From: a virus
Reading direction: 5' to 3' (one strand)
Length of the DNA: 45,255 bases
Virus record (IMG/VR): IMGVR_UViG_3300022562_000962
Coordinates: 1 to 45,255 of that record
In this document: positions 37,761 through 45,255 of the stretch, piece after piece
How the letters are laid out: each line of letters opens with the position of its first letter
Position numbering within the stretch: position 1 is the first letter of the stretch
Made by a program: the position numbers and the translations under genes
Notes under the pieces: model-generated
Databases searched by the model: none
The model's input: the letters and a program-made list of their open reading frames with translations, nothing else
What the model was told of the DNA's origin: nothing

Positions 37761-40418
37761 ATGGCACGTCGAGGCCGCTTCGGGCGTCTCCCGCGCTCGG
37801 CCCCCTCGCTGGCGTCCACCTTGGTGGCGCTGGCCCGGGAAATGGAGACGCGCATCACCAATAACTACATCGATGCGTGGCAGAACGGCGGGGAGGTGGA
37901 TGGCAAGCCGGTCGATGACGACCGCCTCCTGCAGCGCCTGCTCGACCGCCGCGACGGCGTGAGCGAGTCGGACCCGCTGTGGGACACCTACAACAACGAC
38001 TACCTGAACTACTCGTTCGCCATCGAAGACTCCAAGATGACCCTGAAGTATGCCCAGCATCAGGTCAACGAGAAGCAGATGGCGGACTTCTACACCGGCT
38101 GGGCCAAGAAGATGCCGCCCAACTCCGAGATTTACCGGACCCTGATGCGGCAGGCTGCCCAGTTCCTCGATGCTGCCAAGGCCCGCGCCTCGGCGGGGGC
38201 CAGCCGGGCTCGCTCCAACGCCTACGCGCAGGGGCGCGACAACATCTACCAGACCTACATGCGCGACTACGACATGGCGACTGCGCTCCTCACGCAGGCA
38301 GCGCGTGACGCCAACATCATCACGCCCGGTGAGGACCTGAATGACCTGCGGGCCAGTGATGCCGAGGGTGATCAGGCCCTGTTCTTCGGGCTGATCAATA
38401 CCATCGCCACCGATCCTGATTTCGCCATCGCTCGTGCCCAGCTCGCCGACCTTGGGCTGGCCGGGCTGAACTACGAGACGTGGCGTGAAATGTCGAACCG
38501 TTACGAGGCCGGACTGCGCCAGAGCATCGCCATTGCCAACCAGTACGGTGAGACGAAGGATGCCACTGGCCTGCAGAAGGACCTCACCGATTTCATCTAC
38601 GAGTCGGCTCGCTTCAACGACATTGATGAGATCGCGGCCTATACCAAGGCCCGTGATGCGTGGATGAACATCGTGGTCTACAGCGCCGACGTGACAACCG
38701 ATGAGCAGAAGCTTGCGGCCACACGCCAATACGAGAGCACGCTGGAGCTGCTGCACGGCAAGGCATCCAGCGATCAGACCCGGACCATGCTCACCCATGA
38801 GCTGGCCGGGGTGCGGGGCCTGATCGAGCCGGGATCGGGGGCCTCGACCTTGGCCGAACAGCTCTCGCAGGTGGACCGCTTCGGTGGGGATGCCCAAGGC
38901 ACCTCGGCCTCGGTGCAGGAACTGCAGCGCCGGATGGCGGGCAAGGCCGACGGCTCGCTGATCACGACCTACCAGACGGCGGATCCATCGCAGCCCATGT
39001 GGAACGTGGCCGAGACGGCGAGCTTGGACTCGCGCACCGGGCTCGTCGTGTCCATGAGCACCGGGGCCAACGGCCTGTCCACTGCCGTTTGGGTGCCGTT
39101 CCAGCCCATCGCCGTGCAGGCCCTGACTGCGCCCGATCCCTACACCACCAACCCCACCGCTGCGCTCAACCCACGGGCGGGAGCCGACACCAATATCGGC
39201 GTCACCTTCGTCATCAACGGTAAGCGGTACTACGGCGTGTACGGGGTTCCGGGCACTGAGCCGGGCAGCCTGACCTATTTCGACATCAACCCCTTCACCG
39301 GCCCCGACGGCACGACCATCAGCCCGACCTTCGACCCACAGACCGGGGCCATGCTCCTGAGCTATACCGTCCCGGTCGATCAGGTCCCCGCCGATTCGAC
39401 CTATGACCCCATGGACGTGACCCGCAACCAGAACTTCATTGATCGACCCGGGTACAACGTCCACCGTTCGACCAACGCGCTGGGCCTGATGGTTCGCACC
39501 GACCCCAAGCTGTCCGAGGCGATCCTGCAGCAGAGCCCGCGCCAGATGGCAGCCGTCCTGCGCGAGCAGTACGGCTCGGTCGAGGCGGCGCTGGGTCCCA
39601 TGCAGAACTTCGTGGATGGCTACAACGCGGCGGTGGCCGAGCACAACAGCAACCTCACGCAGGAGGAGATCGCGCTGGGCATCGGCCCCGGCTTCCGCGC
39701 CGGGGATCCGCGCCTGCAGACCATCACCAACCCGTTCGAGGCCGAGCTGCAGGCGGCCCGGCGCTCGACCGGCCAGCCCCGGCTGGACCCCGGCATCAGC
39801 CGCGAGCAGCAGGACCAGCTCATCCGCGACACCGCTGCGAGGCTGGTGGCGCAGTCGGTGGTCACCAGCGCCGCCGCCCGCGATGTCGGGGCCGCCAACC
39901 GGCGCATCGCCGAGTCGTACCTGCCGCAGTCGGTACAGGGGCGGCTGCCGCAGCGCCCGGCGGCGGCCAACTTCGGGGCGCTGTGGGACCAGATCAGCAC
40001 CGAGCTGGCAGGGTTGCGGGGTGGGGCCAGCTCCTACGATGCCTACCTGCGCCAGAAGTACGGCGTGGGCCTGCCCGAGGAGAGCCTGCTGTTTGGGAAC
40101 CTGAGTCAACCTCAGACCTATATCGGGCCCAACACCATGCAGGCCACTGGTGGCTTCGGCTTCTACTCAGGCACTTCGCCAACGCCACCGGCCATCCCGC
40201 CCATCAACGCACCGGGGCCGAGCTACACCTCGCCCACCATCAAGCCGCCGACCATCAGCCTGCCGTCTACGCCTGATTACGGACTGGAGGGTGGCTTGAC
40301 CAACTACCTGCCGAGTTACCAGCAGACAACCGTGACTCCCCCGCCTCTGACCGGGATCGATCCTGTGACCGGAAGGCCGCGTCATAGCGGTCTTCAGGAA
40401 GGGCTCAATCCGCCCTAA
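37761..40418 (+). CDS. Large putative virion protein (885 aa)
   Basis: An 885-aa protein of unrecognised family. The first ~400 residues are mainly helical and Ala/Gln/Asp-rich. Residues about 430-570 look beta-rich (TAVWVPFQPIAV ... TFVINGKRYYGVYGVPG). The C-terminal ~110 residues are Pro/Ser/Thr-rich (PTPPAIPPINAPGPSYTSP), like a flexible or extended tail. It starts 3 bp after the portal and overlaps the next gene (TAATG), so it belongs to the head block. It may be an internal or ejected protein of the portal vertex; this is inferred from order and size. Confidence 0.75.
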   Translation: MARRGRFGRLPRSAPSLASTLVALAREMETRITNNYIDAWQNGGEVDGKPVDDDRLLQRLLDRRDGVSESDPLWDTYNNDYLNYSFAIEDSKMTLKYAQHQVNEKQMADFYTGWAKKMPPNSEIYRTLMRQAAQFLDAAKARASAGASRARSNAYAQGRDNIYQTYMRDYDMATALLTQAARDANIITPGEDLNDLRASDAEGDQALFFGLINTIATDPDFAIARAQLADLGLAGLNYETWREMSNRYEAGLRQSIAIANQYGETKDATGLQKDLTDFIYESARFNDIDEIAAYTKARDAWMNIVVYSADVTTDEQKLAATRQYESTLELLHGKASSDQTRTMLTHELAGVRGLIEPGSGASTLAEQLSQVDRFGGDAQGTSASVQELQRRMAGKADGSLITTYQTADPSQPMWNVAETASLDSRTGLVVSMSTGANGLSTAVWVPFQPIAVQALTAPDPYTTNPTAALNPRAGADTNIGVTFVINGKRYYGVYGVPGTEPGSLTYFDINPFTGPDGTTISPTFDPQTGAMLLSYTVPVDQVPADSTYDPMDVTRNQNFIDRPGYNVHRSTNALGLMVRTDPKLSEAILQQSPRQMAAVLREQYGSVEAALGPMQNFVDGYNAAVAEHNSNLTQEEIALGIGPGFRAGDPRLQTITNPFEAELQAARRSTGQPRLDPGISREQQDQLIRDTAARLVAQSVVTSAAARDVGAANRRIAESYLPQSVQGRLPQRPAAANFGALWDQISTELAGLRGGASSYDAYLRQKYGVGLPEESLLFGNLSQPQTYIGPNTMQATGGFGFYSGTSPTPPAIPPINAPGPSYTSPTIKPPTISLPSTPDYGLEGGLTNYLPSYQQTTVTPPPLTGIDPVTGRPRHSGLQEGLNPP

Positions 40419-43400
40419 TGCCGAGCTTTGGATCACGCACTCGCGTCATCAATCCGGCCCAGAATCTGCTGACCGGATCGCGGCCTGATCAGAGCTGGTT
40501 CGGAACGAACCTGCCCAGTTATCGCCAACCTTCCGACAAGCCGCTGGTCTATGGGCCACTGGGCGAGTGGATGGTGGACAAGGGGCGTCCCTTCGGGTCC
40601 ATCGGTCGGGTCGGCATCAACCTGACCACCGCCAGCGATGTGGAGGCCGGGGGCACCAACCCGTATCAGGTCCCGCGTCCAGAGGGGCCAGCCGACGCTG
40701 GATTCTTCAGCAACCTGCTGGGTGGCCTGTTCGGCTTTGCCGGAGAGATTCCGGCCAACATCGGCCACTTCATCGGCGGCGGTGCGGATGCCCTGATCGG
40801 CGGGCTGGCCGAGGTGGCGCACCTCCCCATCGGGTTGGTGACCGGCGGCATCTACGCTGCCACACAGGGCGGACCCGAGTTCTGGAACGCCTACAACGCC
40901 AAGATCCAAGAGAACCCGCTCAATGCCCTGCTCGCGCTCGATGACGTGGCACGGCAGCAGTGGGAGAAGGATGTTACCGACGGACGCATCACCGGCCTGC
41001 TGCAGGGCATGGGGCCCAGCTCCAACCTGTGGGAGGACATGGGCAACGTCATACAGGTCCTGAACGTCCCGGCGGCGGTGGCCCGGCGAGGGCTGGAAGG
41101 CACCTTCGGGGTTGCCTCGCCCCAGCTCCAGATGGTGGAGGAGTACGCCAAGGGCCAGCGCAGCGATCTTCAGAGCACGTTCTGGCGAGAGCTGGGTGAC
41201 CGCTACAAGTCCGGGGTCTTCGGGCAGGTCGGGTCGAAGGAGGCCCGTGACGCCATGATGGACGAGGTGGCGGTGTACGGCATGATCGCCCGTCAGGCGG
41301 ATGCCCCCGACGAGGGCTTGCTCTCGGGGCAGACGCTGGTGGACATGCTGGCCATGCTGGTCACCGACCCCCTGATCGTCGGGGATCTCGCCGCATCGGT
41401 CGCCAGCAAGGTGGCCCTCTCGGCGGCTCGGACCGTTTCAGCCACCGTCCTGAGCACGATCCCCGAGGCCGAGCGACTGGGGGCTACCCTTGACGTGGCG
41501 AACTACCTCGCCAAGGCCCATAACGTGACGCCCGAGCTGGCGATGCGGCGCATGGTCAGCAGGCAGGGCACGACGTGGTGGACCGAGGGCTGGACTCACT
41601 GGGCCAACCTGCCACAGAACGCGGCGATCAAGAGCGCCGCCATGGAGAAGGTCAACTACTACACCCAGTTCAAGGCGTCATGGGAGCCTGCTCTGCGTCC
41701 GGTGGCCAACGTCGTGCGCCGCATCAACAGTCCCACCGAGTGGCTGCCCGGTCGCGGCCCCGGCTCGAAGGCCATCAACGACATGTTCAGCGCACAGGTC
41801 ACCGAGGGCAGTGTGCGGGCCTTCGGTATGGACAACTACATGGGCGTGCTGGATGACCTGCCGCCCGATGTGAAGACCGTCTTCCAAGAGGGCTTCGGGG
41901 TTCAGACCGCCTTCACCGCCCGGGCATGGGGCCGACGCAAGCTGGTCGAGCGCATGCGCCTCAACGGTGGTTTGCCGGACGCAGCCCGCACCCCGACCGA
42001 GATCGTGGACAAGGCCAACGCCGGGTTGCTGGGTGCCGACATGTCGCGCTGGATCGAGCAGGAGACGATCCGTGTCCGCAAGTATTACTTCGCGCAGGGG
42101 CGAGGCACGCAGGAGCAGGTCCTCGCCACCGCACGCGAGGGGGCCGCCCAGCGCCTGACCCTGATGGGGATGAACGCAGCCGATGCTGCCGCTGTCACAG
42201 CGACCTATGGACCGGAGAAACTGGCGGCCATCGACTTTGCGTACTTCGGCCACCTCCAGAAGGAATGGGTCGATACGGTCGATCAGGTTGTGGCTTCAAG
42301 CACACGCGGCCAGCACGGGCTTGATCTCACACAGCTCACTCCGTTGGGGCCACGCACCATGAGCCTTGAAGAGGGTGAGCGGATCTTGGCCGACATCGCC
42401 AACAACGATGTGGGCTCGGTGCGGCAGGCGATCAGTGACTACGAGTTGCTTTCTGACCACATCCATAGTGGCCTCAAGGCTGATGAGACACTGCGGCAGG
42501 TCAAAGCTGTGATCGAGGACCAGATCGAGAAGAAGGGATTGCCGCGAGAGCTGGATCCTGCCATCAACCTGCCGCCGGAGCTGGAGACCTTGCGGTCACA
42601 GTACGGCGACTTGGGTTACCGGCTGGCGTATAAGCCCGAGGAGCCGTGGCGGGCAATCCTCGATGCCGATGGTCGGGTGATCGGGGCCAATCCGTGGATC
42701 GAGTTGTCTCCCAAGGGGACAGCCCCGGTCGAGTTCGGCAGGCTGCGCCAGTTGCAGGAGCGCATCTTCCATGACATCCGGGGCGAGCGGATCCTGTCCG
42801 ATGCCCGCGAGAACTTCATCCGCTTTGCTACCGAGGACGGTGACCTGACCGAGGCCGAGGCGCAGAGCCTGTTCGCCCGCGTGCTGGCCGAGGCCAAGCA
42901 GCAGAACATCCCGCCACGCGGTCTGGATGGTGAGGCCATCTTCAAGCTGATCCGGACACACGGTCTACCCCCGGCGCTGGAGGCCAAGATCGGTCCGCGC
43001 AAGGCCACCGAAATGCTGTTGCGCGGATTCGAGGGCAACTTCTGGCACGTCGGCTGGTCGCAGAAGTTCACCGGCACAGCCAAGACCTCGCTGGGCAGCA
43101 CAACCAACTGGCTGGGCGTGATGGCCGAGAAGATATACCCGACCGTCCGGTTCTTCTACAACCCGATCTTCCAAGCACAGGAGCTGGTCGAGGGACCGAT
43201 CCTGAATATCATGCGTGGGATCAAGCCCGGTTGGAATGCGAGCGATCTCGATAAGACCACCATCACCCTGATCGATGAGGTGCTGCACCAGAGTCGATAT
43301 GCCTTCGATGACCGGATCGAGCAGTCGGGTGCCTTCCTGTGGGGACTGAACGCAGTCAACGAGGCATTCAAGCCAAAGTCGCGGTTGGGCGAGATCGTGC

Positions 43401-44974
43401 GCAAGGCGTCATTCGATGGCAAGCTCAACGTGGCCCAGATCAAGCGCATCAACTTCGCCCGGCAGGCGCGGCAGGAGATCGGTAAGCACTTCCAAGAGGC
43501 GATGACGCGGGTCAAGCCGGATCTCATTCCCGAGCTGGTGGGCCATTACGGGACCACCGACATGGGTGAGCTGGCCGTCCGCTACCTGACTGAGAAGGCG
43601 AACTGGGCCAATCACTCCCGTGAATATGTGGATGCCATCCTCGATGCCAGCAAGGCGGCGCATCTGGGTGCCCGCATGCCGGTCGTCCTCAAGCGCCTGA
43701 CTGATCTCTTCGATGACTACGACAGTGCTGAGGGCCTGCGGGTGGCGGTGGCCGAGGGCGGGCTGTCGCGTGCGAAGTTCAAGCGTGTGTTGCGCGAGCA
43801 GGGAGCCGATCCCGATTACATCACCCGGGCATGGCAGGTCGTCAAGCACCCCGGCTCTGCCGCCTTCTGGGACGACTGGCGCAAGGTCGCGCCCGGTACG
43901 CTCAAGGACTGGGATGCGGCTCGCAACCTCGTGCGCGGACTGGCTGACATGCTGGGCATTGAAGAGGAGGAGTTCCTTGCCCGCTACATCGATGGGGTGG
44001 GTGGGATCGAGGCTGCCGACCTGATGCGCCTGTCCGATGCCGACCGCGCCTCGTTCGCCCGTATGCAGCAGGCACGGGATGCCCTGACCGGGCGCTATGC
44101 CATGAACAAGGCGATGGACGACTTCACTACCAAGTACGGCTTGAGCGCCGACCGCGAGTGGCACGTCATCGCCGATCCGGTCACCGGCGAGATCCTGCAG
44201 CGCGATACTGCCACCGCCCCGTGGCGGGTGCTGGAGCGGGGTGCGCTGGACCTGAAGGGCGGGGCAGGGCTGTCGGTCATGGTCCACGATACCGAGCTGC
44301 TGCGGGGTGCTATTGGGATTCACAACCACCCGGTGAACTGGATCTTCTCTAGCGATGATCTGTATTCGGCACTGGTCACCGGCGAGGCCACCTCGGTCGT
44401 GATCTCACCCGATGTGCGCTTCGTCATCGAGCATCCACCCGAGGGCTATCTCGTCAAGGATGGACCCCTTGACATGTTTGTCGGCAGCGATGGGCTGCCG
44501 GTGCGGGACATCACGCAGCTCACCACCGAGCAGAAGGATCTCGTCAATCAACTCCTGTTCGGGCTCTACAACAAGGCCATGGACGATGGCTTCGAGTACA
44601 TCAACCAGAGGCGCGAGCTGTGGCGCTTCCTCGGCTACGGCGATAGACCTCCGACGCAGGGACAGCAGTTTGGATTCGTGGCCATGCGCGGAGCGCAGGA
44701 GCGCATGAGTGCCATGGCCATGGACTCGCTTGGTGAGACGCTGGGCTTCAACTGGCGGATGGAGCGGGCCACCGCCTTCCCGTTGGATGAGGAGGCCATC
44801 GCCGAGGGCATGGCCAATCCGGGCCGCGATTTCTACCTCGACGCCTTCGACCGCTCCCTGACCGGCACGTTTGACGAGGCGGCCATGCTCAACCCGCCGA
44901 TTCGCACCGCCCTCGACAGCGGCCTGCCTGAGCAGGATGCCCTGCTGGTCCCATGGAGACCCGGCGGGACGTGA
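40418..44974 (+). CDS. Giant putative virion protein (1518 aa) with JAMM-like C-terminus
   Basis: A 1518-aa protein. Residues about 96-150 are a glycine-rich hydrophobic segment (NLLGGLFGFAGEIPANIGHFIGGGADALIGGL) and there is a second at about 305-350, both possibly membrane-active. The rest is mostly helical. Near the C-terminus, AIGIHNHPVNWIFSSDD gives H1302, H1304, S1311 and D1314, the JAMM/RadC-like pattern H-x-H...S-x-x-D. The gene overlaps the upstream stop (TAATG) and the next start (TGATG). The features fit a DNA-ejection or internal virion protein carrying a peptidase-like domain. No family was recognised for the main body. Confidence 0.8.
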   Translation: MPSFGSRTRVINPAQNLLTGSRPDQSWFGTNLPSYRQPSDKPLVYGPLGEWMVDKGRPFGSIGRVGINLTTASDVEAGGTNPYQVPRPEGPADAGFFSNLLGGLFGFAGEIPANIGHFIGGGADALIGGLAEVAHLPIGLVTGGIYAATQGGPEFWNAYNAKIQENPLNALLALDDVARQQWEKDVTDGRITGLLQGMGPSSNLWEDMGNVIQVLNVPAAVARRGLEGTFGVASPQLQMVEEYAKGQRSDLQSTFWRELGDRYKSGVFGQVGSKEARDAMMDEVAVYGMIARQADAPDEGLLSGQTLVDMLAMLVTDPLIVGDLAASVASKVALSAARTVSATVLSTIPEAERLGATLDVANYLAKAHNVTPELAMRRMVSRQGTTWWTEGWTHWANLPQNAAIKSAAMEKVNYYTQFKASWEPALRPVANVVRRINSPTEWLPGRGPGSKAINDMFSAQVTEGSVRAFGMDNYMGVLDDLPPDVKTVFQEGFGVQTAFTARAWGRRKLVERMRLNGGLPDAARTPTEIVDKANAGLLGADMSRWIEQETIRVRKYYFAQGRGTQEQVLATAREGAAQRLTLMGMNAADAAAVTATYGPEKLAAIDFAYFGHLQKEWVDTVDQVVASSTRGQHGLDLTQLTPLGPRTMSLEEGERILADIANNDVGSVRQAISDYELLSDHIHSGLKADETLRQVKAVIEDQIEKKGLPRELDPAINLPPELETLRSQYGDLGYRLAYKPEEPWRAILDADGRVIGANPWIELSPKGTAPVEFGRLRQLQERIFHDIRGERILSDARENFIRFATEDGDLTEAEAQSLFARVLAEAKQQNIPPRGLDGEAIFKLIRTHGLPPALEAKIGPRKATEMLLRGFEGNFWHVGWSQKFTGTAKTSLGSTTNWLGVMAEKIYPTVRFFYNPIFQAQELVEGPILNIMRGIKPGWNASDLDKTTITLIDEVLHQSRYAFDDRIEQSGAFLWGLNAVNEAFKPKSRLGEIVRKASFDGKLNVAQIKRINFARQARQEIGKHFQEAMTRVKPDLIPELVGHYGTTDMGELAVRYLTEKANWANHSREYVDAILDASKAAHLGARMPVVLKRLTDLFDDYDSAEGLRVAVAEGGLSRAKFKRVLREQGADPDYITRAWQVVKHPGSAAFWDDWRKVAPGTLKDWDAARNLVRGLADMLGIEEEEFLARYIDGVGGIEAADLMRLSDADRASFARMQQARDALTGRYAMNKAMDDFTTKYGLSADREWHVIADPVTGEILQRDTATAPWRVLERGALDLKGGAGLSVMVHDTELLRGAIGIHNHPVNWIFSSDDLYSALVTGEATSVVISPDVRFVIEHPPEGYLVKDGPLDMFVGSDGLPVRDITQLTTEQKDLVNQLLFGLYNKAMDDGFEYINQRRELWRFLGYGDRPPTQGQQFGFVAMRGAQERMSAMAMDSLGETLGFNWRMERATAFPLDEEAIAEGMANPGRDFYLDAFDRSLTGTFDEAAMLNPPIRTALDSGLPEQDALLVPWRPGGT

Positions 44975-45255
44975 TGGGCAACGTGGACCGCTGGCAGGGG
45001 ACTCGACTCGGCAACAGCACGCGGACCTATGTCAGCTCGGGTGTCCACCTCAACGGTGGTGGCCTGCGCGGTCCGGGCACTTCGATTTACGAAGTGGCCG
45101 GTGATGTGAACTCGGTCGAGAATCTGGCCAACGCCTACGGGGCCATGTATGACGCCGACCATGTGACGATCATGACGCCTTCGGCCATCGCCCACGACAA
45201 GGCGGCTCCCGGCCACACGCCGGTCCTGCACTTCGGCTTTGAAGTCGAGATCAAT
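44974..45255 (+). CDS. 5' part of the 1361-aa HExxH virion protein (continues at base 1)
   Basis: The ATG at 44974 overlaps the upstream stop as TGATG. The frame runs to the window end. The first 46 codons (44974-45111) precede the terminal repeat and join codon-perfectly to base 1. The N-terminus (MGNVDRWQGTRLGNSTRTYV) is polar and Gly/Ser-rich. See the entry at 1-3948 for the rest of the protein. Confidence 0.9.
   Translation, partial: MGNVDRWQGTRLGNSTRTYVSSGVHLNGGGLRGPGTSIYEVAGDVNSVENLANAYGAMYDADHVTIMTPSAIAHDKAAPGHTPVLHFGFEVEIN
45112..45255. repeat. Right copy of the 144-bp direct terminal repeat
   Basis: Identical to 1-144. It lies within the coding region of the 1361-aa protein, which is restored when the ends are joined here. 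Confidence 0.95.

Noticed and set aside
35169-40109. 1646-aa reading frame on the minus strand across terminase, portal and the 885-aa gene
   Set aside because: It is antisense to three well-supported genes. Long open antisense frames are common in high-GC DNA with G/C-rich third positions; its protein is Arg/Gly/His/Leu-rich without any domain.

Overview
The window looks like one complete, high-GC (about 60-65% by eye) tailed double-stranded DNA phage genome, assembled as a circle or circularly permuted. Bases 1-144 are repeated exactly at 45112-45255, so the unit length is about 45,111 bp. One gene crosses the joint: it starts at 44974, runs off the right end and continues in frame from base 1 to 3948. 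No integrase, repressor or attachment site was recognised, so a lytic lifestyle is likely. The host cannot be named. High GC, clear Shine-Dalgarno sites, sigma70-like promoters and an M23/SH3 endolysin would fit a high-GC bacterium such as an actinobacterium, but this is inference.

Layout. The rightward (late) block runs from 33309 through the joint to 20058. It holds a small hypothetical protein, a putative small terminase, the large terminase, the portal, three very large putative virion proteins (885, 1518 and 1361 aa; the second carries a JAMM-like and the third an HExxH peptidase motif), scaffold, an N4-gp56-like major capsid protein, small head proteins, a 936-aa protein with 27 LGGA-type repeats, a head-tail connector, a Dit-like protein, two large tail-tip/fibre proteins that share an N-terminal domain, a coiled-coil membrane protein, an endolysin, a holin-like protein and two small basic proteins. 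No tail tube, tail terminator or tape-measure gene was recognised.

The first leftward (early) operon runs from 28238 down to 20042. It has 19 mostly translationally coupled genes: a HicA-like protein, a DUF3846-like protein, a DUF559-like nuclease, a string of small zinc-finger proteins, a Cas4/RecB-type nuclease, a Rad52-like annealing protein, an archaeo-eukaryotic-type primase with a zinc finger, and a RepA-like helicase. No DNA polymerase is encoded, so the phage probably recruits the host replisome and recombines through exonuclease plus Rad52-like annealing.

The second leftward operon (32710-28866) has its own promoter. It encodes a MoxR/CobS-type AAA+ ATPase and a partner with an HExxH motif, a Cys cluster and a C-terminal VWA domain. 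The most striking feature of the window lies here: both genes, their leaders and the flanking DNA are packed with about 70 different short perfect hairpins (mostly 6-9 bp stems, 2-4 nt loops), roughly one every 45-60 nt, right through conserved coding motifs. The stems differ in sequence, so this is selection for (or generation of) structure, not a repeat family. It is the best candidate for an undescribed system.
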